Source: Maritimibacter harenae
GTDB lineage: Bacteria; Pseudomonadota; Alphaproteobacteria; Rhodobacterales; Rhodobacteraceae
Direction of reading: 5' to 3'
Assembly: GCF_009882975.1 (NCBI RefSeq)
Contig: NZ_WTUX01000005.1
Coordinates: 43,687 to 107,686 of the forward strand
Length of the DNA stretch: 64,000 nt
Part shown: piece by piece, positions 45,494 through 53,678 of the stretch
How positions within the stretch are numbered: the first letter of the stretch is position 1
Layout of the letters: the number at the start of each line of letters is the position of its first letter
The notes under the pieces: generated by a model
What the model was told of the DNA's origin: nothing
Seen by the model: only the letters and a program-made list of their open reading frames with translations
The model's database searches: none
Program-made: the position numbers and the translations under genes

Positions 45494-46000
45494 ATGATCC
45501 GCTTGCTTGCCGCCGCCGCACTCGCCGCCACCCTGCCGATGGGCGCCTTCGCCTTCGACGATGCCGACCGGCAGGCCGTGTCCGAGGCGGCCCGTGACTA
45601 TGGTCGCGATTTCATCGCCAAGGATTTCGAGGGGCTCGCATCCGCCCTGCCCCCGACGCTGCGCGCCTACATGGCCGACCAGCTCGGCGCATCGCCGGAC
45701 GAGGTCATCGGGACGATGGCCGAACAGATGTCGGTCTTCCTGGCCGACACCACGGTGGACAAGTTCACGATGGACACCTCGCGCATGAAGACGGGCGAGA
45801 CGTCGAACGGCATCGCCTATGCCTTCATCCCGACGGCCTCGACCGTCACCGGCGAGGGCAACACGGTGTCCAAGGACGCCCAGACGCTCGCCATCGAAGA
45901 AGGCGGCAGCTGGTATTTCCTGCGCATCGAACAGCCCCAGCAATACGAGATCGTGAAAGCGGTCTTCCCGGGCTTCGAGCGCGTCCGCCTGCCGCGCTGA
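45494..46000 (+). CDS. exported protein of unknown function
   Basis: 168 residues with a signal peptide (IRLLAAAALAATLPMGAFA, about 2-20). The mature part is acidic, with short strands (IAYAFIPTASTVTGEGNTV; SWYFLRIEQPQQYEIVKAVFPG). No motif recognised; no Cys in the mature part, so no disulfide or lipobox. RBS AGGAGGACACC. Within the acyl-CoA cluster, it may be in the same operon. A GC hairpin follows its stop. Confidence 0.65.
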   Translation: MIRLLAAAALAATLPMGAFAFDDADRQAVSEAARDYGRDFIAKDFEGLASALPPTLRAYMADQLGASPDEVIGTMAEQMSVFLADTTVDKFTMDTSRMKTGETSNGIAYAFIPTASTVTGEGNTVSKDAQTLAIEEGGSWYFLRIEQPQQYEIVKAVFPGFERVRLPR

Positions 46001-46023
46001 GGCGCGACACGAGACAAGAGCGA

Positions 46024-46042
46024 GGGGCCGCCCAACGGCCCC
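46024..46042 (+). terminator. GC hairpin, no T-run
   Basis: GGGGCCG-CCCAA-CGGCCCC (46024-46042). No run of T follows, so a rho-independent role is weak; it could be an attenuator or processing site. Confidence 0.35.
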
Positions 46043-46094
46043 CGCACAAGACCGGCCCGCGACCGCGGGCTCATCATCCACGGGGAGGATACAC

Positions 46095-46730
46095 ATGACC
46101 GTCAAGCTCTATTGCTTCGGCGAAAGCGGGAACTCATACAAGGCAGCGCTTCCGATGGAGCTTGCGGGTATCGACTGGGAACCCGTCTGGGTCGACTTCT
46201 TCTCGGGCGAGGCCCGCTCGGACGCCTACAAGGAAATCAATCCGATGGCCGAGGCCCCGGTGCTGGTCGACGGCGACCTGACGCTGAGCCAGTCGGGCGC
46301 GATCCAGGACTGGATCGTCGAGAAGACCGGCAAGTTCTGGTCCGACGACCCGAACGAACGGCGCGAGATCATGCGCTGGCAGTTCTGGGACAACCACAAG
46401 GGATCGAGCCAGTTCGGCGTGACCCGGTTCCTGATGAACTTCCTGCCTGAAAAGCACCGCAACCCGGACGTCATCGCCTTCATGCAGGGCCGCTGCAAGT
46501 CCGCTCTGGCCGTTCTCGAAAGCGAATTGTCCAAGCGCGACTGGCTGGCCGCCGGCCGGCTCACGATGGCCGACCTGTCCTGCTGCTCCTACCTCTACTA
46601 CCCCGAGCCCTTCGGCTTCGAGCGCGACGCCTATCCCGCGATCTCGGCCTGGCTCGACCGCATTTCCGAGACCCCGGGGTGGAAACACCCCTACGACCTG
46701 ATGCCCGGCTCGCCTGCCGACCGGGCCTGA
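46095..46730 (+). CDS. glutathione S-transferase family protein
   Basis: 211 residues: N-terminal thioredoxin-like domain (MTVKLYCFGESGNSYKAALPMELAGIDWEPVWVDFFSGEA) with NPMAEAPVLVDGDLTLSQSGAIQDWI as the glutathione-binding block, then an all-helical C-terminal domain (AFMQGRCKSALAVLESELSKRDWLAAGRLTMADLSC). Such enzymes conjugate or reduce electrophiles. Placement inside an acyl-CoA cluster suggests a role for a reactive intermediate, not proven. RBS GGGGAGG, 5 bases before the ATG. Confidence 0.85.
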   Translation: MTVKLYCFGESGNSYKAALPMELAGIDWEPVWVDFFSGEARSDAYKEINPMAEAPVLVDGDLTLSQSGAIQDWIVEKTGKFWSDDPNERREIMRWQFWDNHKGSSQFGVTRFLMNFLPEKHRNPDVIAFMQGRCKSALAVLESELSKRDWLAAGRLTMADLSCCSYLYYPEPFGFERDAYPAISAWLDRISETPGWKHPYDLMPGSPADRA

Positions 46731-46755
46731 CGACTGACGACAGGAAAGGAAGACC

Positions 46756-47967
46756 ATGTCCGACGCCTATATCTATGACGCCGTGCGCAGCCCGCGCGGC
46801 AAGGGCCGCCCCGATGGCAGCCTGCACGAGGTGACCTCGGTCGCGCTCGGCAAGCAGATGCTGAACGCGATCAAGGACCGCTCGAACCTGGACGGCCACG
46901 CCGTCGAAGACGTGATCTGGGGCAATGCCACGCAGGCCTTCGAACAGGGCGGCTGCCTGGCGCGGACCACCGTGCTCGCCTCCGACCTCGACGAGCGCAT
47001 CCCGGGCCTGTCGATCAACCGCTTCTGCGCCTCCGGCATGGAAGCCGTGAACCTGGCCGCCAACCAGGTGAAGGGCGGCGCCGGCGAGGCCTACATCGCG
47101 GGCGGCGTGGAATGCATGAGCCGCGTGCAGATGGGTTCGGACGGGGCCGCCGTGGCGGTCGACCCCACCGTCGCGATGGACAGCTACTTCGTGCCCCAGG
47201 GCATCTCGGCCGACATCATCGCCACGCAATACGGCTTCTCGCGTGACGACGTGGACGCCTTCGCCGTGGAAAGCCAGAAGCGCGCCGCGCAGGCCTGGGA
47301 AGACAAGCGCTTCGCCAAGTCGATCGTCACCATCCGCGACGTGAACGGCCTGCCGATCCTCGACCACGACGAATACATCCGCCCCGGCACCGACATGCAG
47401 GCACTGGGCAGCCTCAAGGCCAGCTTCAAGGACCTGGGCGAGAACATGCCCGGCTTCGACAAGGTCGCGCGCATCAAGTACCCGCATCTCGAGCGCATCA
47501 ACCACGTCCACCACGCCGGCAACTCGTCGGGCATCGTGGACGGGGCCGCGGCCGTCCTCGTCGGCTCCAAGGAATTCGGCGAGAAATACGGGCTGAAGCC
47601 GCGCGCGCGCATCCGCGCCACGGCCAAGATCGGCACCGATCCCACGATCATGCTCACCGGGCCCGTCCCCGCGACCGAGCGCATCCTGGAGACGTCGGGC
47701 ATGTCGATCTCCGACATCGACCTCTTCGAAGTGAACGAGGCGTTCTCGTCCGTCGTGCTGCGCTTCATGCAGGCCTTCGACGTGGATCACTCCAAGCTCA
47801 ACGTGAACGGCGGCGCCATCGCGATGGGCCACCCGCTGGGCGCATCGGGCGCGATCATCATCGGCACGCTGCTCGATGAAATGGAGCGCCAGGACAAGGA
47901 AACCGGCCTCGCCACGCTCTGCGTCGCCTCCGGCATGGGTGCCGCGACCATCATCGAGCGCGTGTAA
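46756..47967 (+). CDS. fadA: acetyl-CoA acyltransferase (thiolase, FadA-like)
   Basis: 403 residues. Acyl-carrying Cys91 in NRFCASGMEAVN, the C-terminal GGAIAMGHPLGASGAII loop with its catalytic His, and CVASGMGAATIIERV with the second Cys. These mark a type-II/FadA thiolase that cleaves 3-ketoacyl-CoA with CoA. It precedes the bifunctional FadJ/FadB-like gene by 14 bases, as in beta-oxidation operons. RBS GGAAAGGAAG is upstream of the ATG. Confidence 0.93.
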   Translation: MSDAYIYDAVRSPRGKGRPDGSLHEVTSVALGKQMLNAIKDRSNLDGHAVEDVIWGNATQAFEQGGCLARTTVLASDLDERIPGLSINRFCASGMEAVNLAANQVKGGAGEAYIAGGVECMSRVQMGSDGAAVAVDPTVAMDSYFVPQGISADIIATQYGFSRDDVDAFAVESQKRAAQAWEDKRFAKSIVTIRDVNGLPILDHDEYIRPGTDMQALGSLKASFKDLGENMPGFDKVARIKYPHLERINHVHHAGNSSGIVDGAAAVLVGSKEFGEKYGLKPRARIRATAKIGTDPTIMLTGPVPATERILETSGMSISDIDLFEVNEAFSSVVLRFMQAFDVDHSKLNVNGGAIAMGHPLGASGAIIIGTLLDEMERQDKETGLATLCVASGMGAATIIERV

Positions 47968-47981
47968 GGGAGACAAGGCAA

Positions 47982-50165
47982 ATGGCTGAATTCACGATGG
48001 AAAAAGACGCCGACGGCGTCGCGACGATCACCTGGGACCTGCCCGGCCGCTCGATGAACGTGCTCACCCAGCAGGGCATCGAGGAGCTGACCGCGCTCGC
48101 CGACGAGGCGCTGGGCGACGACAGCGTCAAGGGCATCGTCATCACCTCCGGCAAGGACACCTTCGCCGGCGGCATGGACCTGAACATCCTGGCCCAGTTC
48201 AAGCAGCAGGGCGCCGAGGGCGTGTTCGAGGGCACCATGAAGGGCCACCAGATGCTGCGCAAGCTCGAGCGCGCCGGCATGGACCCGAAGACCAACAAGG
48301 GCGGCAAGCCGGTCGCGGCGGCGCTGCCCGGCACGGCGCTCGGCATCGGGCTGGAACTGCCCCTCGCCTGCCACCGCATCTTCGCGGCGAACAACCCCAA
48401 GGCCAAGATCGGCCTGCCCGAGATCCAGGTCGGCATCTTCCCCGGCATGGGCGGCACCACGCGCCTTGCGCGCAAACTGGGCGTGATGGCGGCCTCGCCG
48501 TTCCTGCTCCAGGCCAAGATGTCCTCGCCGGAGCAGGCGCAGAAGGCGGGCCTCATCGACGAGGTGGTCGATGACCCGGTCGCCGCCGCCAAGGCCTGGG
48601 TGCTCCAGGCCACCGACAAGGACATCGTGAAACCCTGGGACGAGAAAGGCTTCAAGGTGCCCGGTGGCGCCCCGTACCACCCGGCGGGCTTCCAGACCTT
48701 CGTGGGCGCGAACGCCATGATCATGGGCAACACCTGGGGCGCCTACCCCGCGCCCAAGGCTATGCTCTCGGCGGTCTACGAGGGGTTGATGGTCCCCTTC
48801 GACACGGCCCTCAAGATCGAGGCGCGCTGGTTCACCAAGGTCATCATGGACCCGACCTCGGGCGCCATGATCCGCTCGCTGTTCCTGTCCAAGGAAGCGC
48901 TCGAGAAAGGGGCGGTACGCCCCGAGGGCGTCGAGGATCAGCGCGTGAAGAAGGTGGGCGTGCTCGGCGCCGGCATGATGGGCGCGGGCATCGCGCTGGT
49001 GTCGGCCCAGGCGGGCATCGAGGTGGTGCTCATCGACCAGCAGCAGGAGGCCGCCGACAAGGGCAAGGCCTATACCGAAAGCTACCTGGACGCGGGCATC
49101 AAGAAGAAGAAGACCACGCCCGAGAAGAAGGACGAAGTCCTTGGCCGCATCACCGCGACCACCGACTACAACGCGCTCTCGGACGCCGACCTGATCATCG
49201 AGGCCGTGTTCGAGGATCCGGGCATCAAGGCCGAGGTCACGAAGAACGTGGAAGCCGTCATCCCCGACAGCTGCATCTTCGCGACCAACACCTCGACGCT
49301 CCCGATCACCGAGCTCGCCAAGGCGTCGGGCCGCCCCGACCAGTTCATCGGCATCCACTTCTTCTCGCCGGTCGAGAAGATGGCCCTCGTCGAGATCATC
49401 AAGGGCAAGAAGACCGGCGACCGGGCCGTGGCCAAGGCGCTCGACTATGTGCGCCAGATCCGCAAGACCCCGATCGTGGTGAACGACGCGCGCTTCTTCT
49501 ACGCCAACCGCTGCATCATCCCCTACATCAACGAAGGGGTGCGCATGGTGAAGGAAGGCGTCGAGATGCCGCTCATCGACAACGCCGCGCGCATCCTGGG
49601 CTTCCCGGTGGGGCCGCTTCAGCTGGTGGACGAGACCTCGATCGACTTGGGCGTGAAGATCGCCAAGGCGACCAAGGCGGCGATGGGCGAGGCCTATGAC
49701 GACACCGTCGACGAGATCCTGTTCTGGATGTACGACGAGGGCCGGCTGGGCCGCAAATCCAACGCGGGCTTCTACGACTACGACGAGAAGGGCAAACGCC
49801 AGGGCTTCTCGGCCAAGGTGGGCGAACACTTCCCGGCTTCCGCCGCCCAGCCCGAGCTCACCGAGGTCCAGCATCGCCTGATGATGGCCCAGGTGCTCGA
49901 AGCGGTCCGCGCGCTCGAGGACGGCGTGCTCATGGACATCCGCGAAGGCGACGTGGGCGCGATCCTGGGCTGGGGCTTCGCCCCGTGGTCCGGCGGTCCG
50001 TTCAGCTGGCTCGACATGATCGGGGCGGCGAAGGCGGTCGAGATCTGCGACGACCTCAGCGCCACGCATGGCGAACGCTTTGCCACGCCCACGCTCCTGC
50101 GCGAGATGGCCGAGAAGGGCCAGACCTTCTACGGCCGCTTCGGCCCCGAGGCGAAGGCCGCCTGA
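47982..50165 (+). CDS. fadJ: bifunctional 3-hydroxyacyl-CoA dehydrogenase/enoyl-CoA hydratase (FadB/FadJ-like)
   Basis: 727 residues. N-terminal crotonase: TSGKDTFAGGMDLNIL and GTALGIGLELPLACHRIFA. Then the NAD-binding GAGMMGAGIALVSAQAGIEVVLID (about 325-348), the catalytic His of the dehydrogenase in IGIHFFSPVEKMALVEII, and the C-terminal dehydrogenase domains. It carries the hydration and the dehydrogenation of beta-oxidation, feeding thiolase 14 bases upstream. A strong terminator closes the operon. Confidence 0.94.
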   Translation: MAEFTMEKDADGVATITWDLPGRSMNVLTQQGIEELTALADEALGDDSVKGIVITSGKDTFAGGMDLNILAQFKQQGAEGVFEGTMKGHQMLRKLERAGMDPKTNKGGKPVAAALPGTALGIGLELPLACHRIFAANNPKAKIGLPEIQVGIFPGMGGTTRLARKLGVMAASPFLLQAKMSSPEQAQKAGLIDEVVDDPVAAAKAWVLQATDKDIVKPWDEKGFKVPGGAPYHPAGFQTFVGANAMIMGNTWGAYPAPKAMLSAVYEGLMVPFDTALKIEARWFTKVIMDPTSGAMIRSLFLSKEALEKGAVRPEGVEDQRVKKVGVLGAGMMGAGIALVSAQAGIEVVLIDQQQEAADKGKAYTESYLDAGIKKKKTTPEKKDEVLGRITATTDYNALSDADLIIEAVFEDPGIKAEVTKNVEAVIPDSCIFATNTSTLPITELAKASGRPDQFIGIHFFSPVEKMALVEIIKGKKTGDRAVAKALDYVRQIRKTPIVVNDARFFYANRCIIPYINEGVRMVKEGVEMPLIDNAARILGFPVGPLQLVDETSIDLGVKIAKATKAAMGEAYDDTVDEILFWMYDEGRLGRKSNAGFYDYDEKGKRQGFSAKVGEHFPASAAQPELTEVQHRLMMAQVLEAVRALEDGVLMDIREGDVGAILGWGFAPWSGGPFSWLDMIGAAKAVEICDDLSATHGERFATPTLLREMAEKGQTFYGRFGPEAKAA

Positions 50166-50187
50166 TCGGCCCCGATGATACGAACGA

Positions 50188-50218
50188 AAGGCCCGGTCCG
50201 CGCGACCGGGCCTTTTTT
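50188..50218 (+). terminator. terminator after fadJ
   Basis: AAGGCCCGGT (50188-50197) pairs with ACCGGGCCTT (50205-50214), loop CCGCGCG, then TTTTTT. A strong rho-independent terminator seven bases before repeat E. Confidence 0.88.
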
Positions 50219-50224
50219 CATGCC

Positions 50225-50355
50225 CTTCTTCGTTTCTAAAATACCTCGGAGGGGGTGTCGCGCCCGCGGCGGGACGGGGGAGGCTGGCCTCCCCCCACCG
50301 CGTCGACCTGCCGGAGGCAGGGCGGCGCAAGACCTGCGCGCGGGCCTGCCCGCGC
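50225..50355 (+). repeat. composite intergenic repeat, copy E
   Basis: Core CTTCTTCGTTT...AAATACCTCGGAGGGGG at 50225-50255, hairpin GGGGGAGGC-TG-GCCTCCCCC at 50276-50295, and the distal block CGGCGCAAGACCTGCGCGCG at 50323-50342, identical to copy D. It runs up to the minus-strand imuA stop. Copy E lies just after a proper terminator, so the core is not itself needed for termination. Confidence 0.75.
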
Positions 50356-50967
50356 TCAATGCGGGCGCGCGGCCTCGGGGCCGGCGCCCAGCGCGAAGGT
50401 CTCGTCCTTGAGGCCGACATGCCAGCTGCGCGGCGGGGCCTGCCGCTCGCGCTCCCGCGTGAGGTGCCATCCCTCCTCGGCCCCGTGGGCCGGGGCCATG
50501 TGCCAGCGGCTCTCGGCCCCGGGACTCGCGCCCTCCGGTGTCAGAACCAGCCCCAGGGGGCGCACCCCCTGCCCCGCGCCCGCCTCGCAGGCCAGCTGAA
50601 GCCGGCGCATCGGCGTCAGGGCCGGCGGGCCCGGCATGTCGCCCACCACCAGCGGCACCGCGCCCGAACGCAGCGCCTCTTCCAGCGTCCACAGCAGGTC
50701 GAGCGGCCGCGGGGCCTCCACGAAGACCACCCGGCCCGGGTCCATCAGCCGCGCGAGCCCCGGCCCGTGAAGCTGCGCCCCCTCCCAGCCCGGCCGCACC
50801 CAGAGCACGGGGCCGGTCATGCCCCCGGCGATGATCCCGGCCAGCGTGTGGCGGGCCGGGCCGCAAAGCTCGTGGACCCGCGCCTCGGCCAGGGTCAGCC
50901 GGCCGAGGAACGGCTGGCCCGGTCGGGCGCGATGGGGACGGCGATCGAGAAGCGCTGTGTGATGCAT
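50356..50967 (-). CDS. imuA: ImuA-family (RecA/SulA-like) protein
   Basis: 203 residues. VHELCGPARHTLAGIIAGG...VLWVRPGWE, then LARLMDPGRVVFVEAPRPLDLLWTLEEALRSGAVPLVVGDM and LTPMRRLQLACEAG, is the ImuA core related to RecA. No GK[S/T] Walker A is present (GPARHTLAG), as is usual in ImuA. It normally works with ImuB and DnaE2 in SOS mutagenesis; neither is next to it. A LexA box (GTTC-N7-GTTC) lies 16-30 bases before the ATG. Shorter than typical ImuA (about 230-260). The family call is fair; it is a lone copy. Confidence 0.72.
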   Translation of the reverse strand: MHHTALLDRRPHRARPGQPFLGRLTLAEARVHELCGPARHTLAGIIAGGMTGPVLWVRPGWEGAQLHGPGLARLMDPGRVVFVEAPRPLDLLWTLEEALRSGAVPLVVGDMPGPPALTPMRRLQLACEAGAGQGVRPLGLVLTPEGASPGAESRWHMAPAHGAEEGWHLTRERERQAPPRSWHVGLKDETFALGAGPEAARPH

Positions 50968-50982
50968 GCGAACATGATAAAT

Positions 50983-50997
50983 GTTCTCCTTATGTTC
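50983..50997. promoter_or_regulatory. LexA (SOS) box of imuA
   Basis: GTTC-TCCTTAT-GTTC, the alphaproteobacterial LexA direct repeat GTTC-N7-GTTC, 16 bases before the imuA ATG on the opposite strand. GAACAT-N5-ATGTTC (50970-50986) overlaps it as an inverted repeat. Confidence 0.75.
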
Positions 50998-51025
50998 TCA
51001 ATCCCTCTTTTTTCAGATTTACACT

Positions 51026-51041
51026 ACGAATTCACGAATTC
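51026..51041. repeat. two tandem ACGAATTC units upstream of the DsrE-like gene
   Basis: ACGAATTCACGAATTC, two copies of an 8-base unit, in an AT-rich promoter region before the ATG at 51080. Possible operator; no regulator identified. Confidence 0.4.
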
Positions 51042-51079
51042 ATTGATACGATAATGATATTACGAAACGGGAGGATACC

Positions 51080-51514
51080 ATGAAACATCTAGCACTCGCC
51101 GGCGCCCTCGCGCTGGCCACGGCCACCTCGGCGCTCGCCGAGGGCGAGACCCACTACCTCGCCATCCATGTCGACCAGGCGGACGCGCAGGTGATGAACA
51201 TGGCGCTGAACAACGCCCAGAACGTGCGCAGCTACTATGCCGAGCAGGGCGACGAGGTGGTGATCGAGATCGTCGCCTACGGCCCCGGCATGACCATGTA
51301 CGTGGACGGCAAGAGCCCGGTCACCGACCGGATCGAAACGATGGCGCTCGAATCCGACGACATCACCTTCTCGGCCTGCGGCAACACGCTTCGCAACATG
51401 GAGAAGAAGACCGGGGGCGAGGTCGCGCTCCTGTCCGAGGCGCGCGTCGTGCCCTCCGGCGTCGTGCGACTGATGGAATTGCAGGGCGAAGGTTACGCCT
51501 ACGTGCGGCCCTGA
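51080..51514 (+). CDS. exported DsrE/DsrF-like protein
   Basis: 144 residues with signal peptide KHLALAGALALATATSALA (about 2-20). The DsrE-like alpha/beta fold is suggested by HYLAIHVDQADAQVMNMALNNAQNVRSYYAEQGDEVVIEIVAYGPG and a Cys (Cys100) in TFSACGNTLRNM, the place of the sulfur-carrying Cys in DsrE/TusD proteins. Exported versions are known in this group; role could be sulfur relay or sensing. RBS GGGAGGATACC. A GC hairpin follows the stop. Confidence 0.72.
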   Translation: MKHLALAGALALATATSALAEGETHYLAIHVDQADAQVMNMALNNAQNVRSYYAEQGDEVVIEIVAYGPGMTMYVDGKSPVTDRIETMALESDDITFSACGNTLRNMEKKTGGEVALLSEARVVPSGVVRLMELQGEGYAYVRP

Positions 51515-51520
51515 TCATCA

Positions 51521-51555
51521 CCCCCGGCGCCGGCGGGTGCCGGGGGCTTCACATT
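51521..51555 (+). terminator. GC hairpin after the DsrE-like gene
   Basis: CCCCCGGC (51521-51528) pairs with GCCGGGGG (51539-51546), then CTTCACATTC. Limited T-run. Confidence 0.5.
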
Positions 51556-51604
51556 CCTGACCGGCCGCGACAGAGTGCGCGCAAACCGGACAGGAGACAC
51601 CCAG

Positions 51605-52645
51605 ATGAAGATGAACACGCTCGCCGGCGGCGCGCTGGAGGTCAGCGAATTGTGCCTGGGCTCGATGACCTGGGGCACCCAGAACACCGAGGCCGAGGGG
51701 CACGCGCAGATCGACATGGCGCTCGATCACGGGATCAATTTCGTCGACACCGCCGAGATGTATCCGACCAACCCGCTCACCTCGGAACGGGTCGGCAACA
51801 CCGAACGCATCATCGGGTCCTGGTTCGAGAAGACCGGGCGACGCGGCGATGTCGTGCTGGCCACCAAGGTCACCGGCCCCTCGCCCACCGTGCGCAAGGA
51901 AGGCTACGACGGCGAGATCATCCGCGACACGCTCGAGGCGAGCCTCGAGCGCCTCAAGACCGACTACATCGACATCTACCAGCTTCACTGGCCGCAGCGC
52001 GGGTCGTACCACTTCCGGCAGAACTGGACATACGATCCTTCCGGCCAGGACCCGGTCGACACCGACGACCACATGCGCGACGTGATGGAGACGATGACCG
52101 AGTTCGTCGATGCCGGAAAGGTCCGCCACTTCGCCCTGTCCAACGAGACCGCCTGGGGCACGGCCAAGTGGCTCCAGATCGCGCGCGAGATGGGCGGGCC
52201 CGAAGTCGTGTCGATCCAGAACGAATACTCGCTCCTGTGCCGGCTCTTCGATCTCGACCTGGCGGAGCTGTGCATGAACGAGGGCGTGCGCTGTCTCGCC
52301 TATTCCCCGCTGGCCGCCGGGCTTCTGACCGGCAAGTACGAGGGCGGCAAGACCGTGCCGGAAGGCTCACGCATGAGCCATGTCGCGAACCTTGGCGGGC
52401 GCACGACCGACCGGGTCTGGCCGGCCATCGACGCCTACCTCGCCATCGCCGAGAAACACGGCCTCGACCCGGTGCACATGGCGCTCGCCTTCTGCAAATC
52501 GCGCCCCTTCATGGGCTCGGTCATCTTCGGCGCCACCAGCGAAGCGCAGTTGCAGCGCGCCCTCGGCGCGGCCGACGTGACCCTCTCGGACGAGGTGCTG
52601 GAAGACATCGCCAAGGCGCACAAGGCGCACCCGATGCCCTACTGA
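51605..52645 (+). CDS. aldo/keto reductase family protein
   Basis: 346 residues of the AKR TIM barrel, with the tetrad in expected places: FVDTAEMYP (Asp, Tyr), VLATKV (Lys) and IYQLHWPQR (His). Tas-like N-terminus VSELCLGSMTWGTQNTEAEGHAQIDMALDHG. NADPH-dependent reduction of aldehydes or ketones; substrate unknown. The ATG at 51605 (MKMNTLAGG) has GGAGACACC upstream; a frame 10 codons earlier is open. Stands between the DsrE gene and the lipocalin pair. Confidence 0.87.
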   Translation: MKMNTLAGGALEVSELCLGSMTWGTQNTEAEGHAQIDMALDHGINFVDTAEMYPTNPLTSERVGNTERIIGSWFEKTGRRGDVVLATKVTGPSPTVRKEGYDGEIIRDTLEASLERLKTDYIDIYQLHWPQRGSYHFRQNWTYDPSGQDPVDTDDHMRDVMETMTEFVDAGKVRHFALSNETAWGTAKWLQIAREMGGPEVVSIQNEYSLLCRLFDLDLAELCMNEGVRCLAYSPLAAGLLTGKYEGGKTVPEGSRMSHVANLGGRTTDRVWPAIDAYLAIAEKHGLDPVHMALAFCKSRPFMGSVIFGATSEAQLQRALGAADVTLSDEVLEDIAKAHKAHPMPY

Positions 52646-52700
52646 ACTCATCCGCCGCGCCTCCGCCCGCGTAGACATCTCGACCATCACGGAGATTGAG

Positions 52701-53234
52701 ATGTCCCTTCGCAAACTGCTTGCCAGCGCCGTGGTCGCCACCGCGCTGGCCCTGCCCGCCGCCGCCGAATACCGCGACGAAAGCGTCCCGCTCACCACGG
52801 TGAACGTGGACCTCGGGCGCTACCTGGGCACCTGGTACGAAATCGCCCGCTATCCCAACAACTTCGAGCGCGGCTGCGTCGGCGTGACCGCGCAATACGC
52901 GCGCGACGGCGACAAGATCAGCGTGCTCAACACCTGCCGGAAGGGCAGCGTGGACGGCCCCGCCACCTCCCGCAAGGGCGAAGCGGTGCCGGTCGGACCG
53001 GGCAAGCTCAAGGTCGATTTCGTACCTTGGCTGGGCGGGCTCGCCGCCGGGGATTACTGGGTGCTCTACGTTGCGCCCGATTATTCGCTCGCGGTGGTGG
53101 GCGAACCCTCGGGCAAATTCGGCTGGATCCTGTCGCGCACACCGCAGATCCGGCAGTCGCAGCTCGACACCGCCCTGTCGGTCTTCGCCCGCAACGGCTA
53201 CGACACGGGCGAATTGCGGCTGGTCCCGCAGTAA
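52701..53234 (+). CDS. bacterial lipocalin (Blc-like)
   Basis: 177 residues with a signal peptide (LLASAVVATALALPAAA, about 6-22) and the lipocalin GxW motif YLGTWYEIARYPNNFERGC (GTW at 43-45), then the beta-strand series ending with FGWILSRTPQIRQSQLD. Cys59 and Cys79 could form a disulfide. It would bind a lipid-like or small hydrophobic ligand in the envelope. No lipobox, so secreted or periplasmic. Followed by a shorter related gene after 21 bases. Confidence 0.88.
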   Translation: MSLRKLLASAVVATALALPAAAEYRDESVPLTTVNVDLGRYLGTWYEIARYPNNFERGCVGVTAQYARDGDKISVLNTCRKGSVDGPATSRKGEAVPVGPGKLKVDFVPWLGGLAAGDYWVLYVAPDYSLAVVGEPSGKFGWILSRTPQIRQSQLDTALSVFARNGYDTGELRLVPQ

Positions 53235-53255
53235 ACCCCGGCCTAGAACGGCCCC

Positions 53256-53678
53256 ATGAGGGTCTTCATCGCCGTCTTCCTCCTGGCGCTTGCCGCCTGC
53301 ACCGACACAAGCACGCCGCGCATGACTTCCATCGCGGGGTTCGAGGCGGGGCGGCTCGTGGGCTCGTGGCACGTGGTCGACGCTTTCGGCACGGCCCGCC
53401 CCGGGCTCTGGCGCATCACGCCCGCCGAAGGGGGCACGCTTGCGCTGAGCTCTCCCGCCGGGACAGCCCGTATCCGTGACGACGGGAACGGACGGCTTTC
53501 GGTGTCGGGACCGCCCGGCGACCTGCGGGTGCTCTGGGCGGACGCGGATGACCGCACGCTCGTGCTGGCACGCCCGGGCGGCGGCTACGCGGTGGTGCTG
53601 AACCGCACGCCTGCCATCGCCCCCGACCGGCTGCGCGCGGCGCGCGAGATCCTGGCCTGGAACGGCGTCACCCCGTGA
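53256..53678 (+). CDS. lipoprotein related to the adjacent lipocalin
   Basis: 140 residues. Lipobox LALAAC with Cys15, so an acylated lipoprotein. LVGSWHVVDAFG resembles the GxW start of lipocalins (GSW at 37-39). The C-terminal VVLNRTPAIAPDRLRAAREILAWNG follows the same pattern as WILSRTPQIRQSQLDTALSVFARNG in the lipocalin before it. The family match is weaker than for the neighbour. Its stop overlaps the EamA start by ATGA-like 4 bases, so the three genes are one transcript. Confidence 0.6.
   Translation: MRVFIAVFLLALAACTDTSTPRMTSIAGFEAGRLVGSWHVVDAFGTARPGLWRITPAEGGTLALSSPAGTARIRDDGNGRLSVSGPPGDLRVLWADADDRTLVLARPGGGYAVVLNRTPAIAPDRLRAAREILAWNGVTP

Noticed and set aside
47787..50420. A long minus-strand frame across the thiolase and FadJ genes
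   Set aside because: The plus strand has thiolase and FadJ/FadB motifs and RBS; the minus frame has none.
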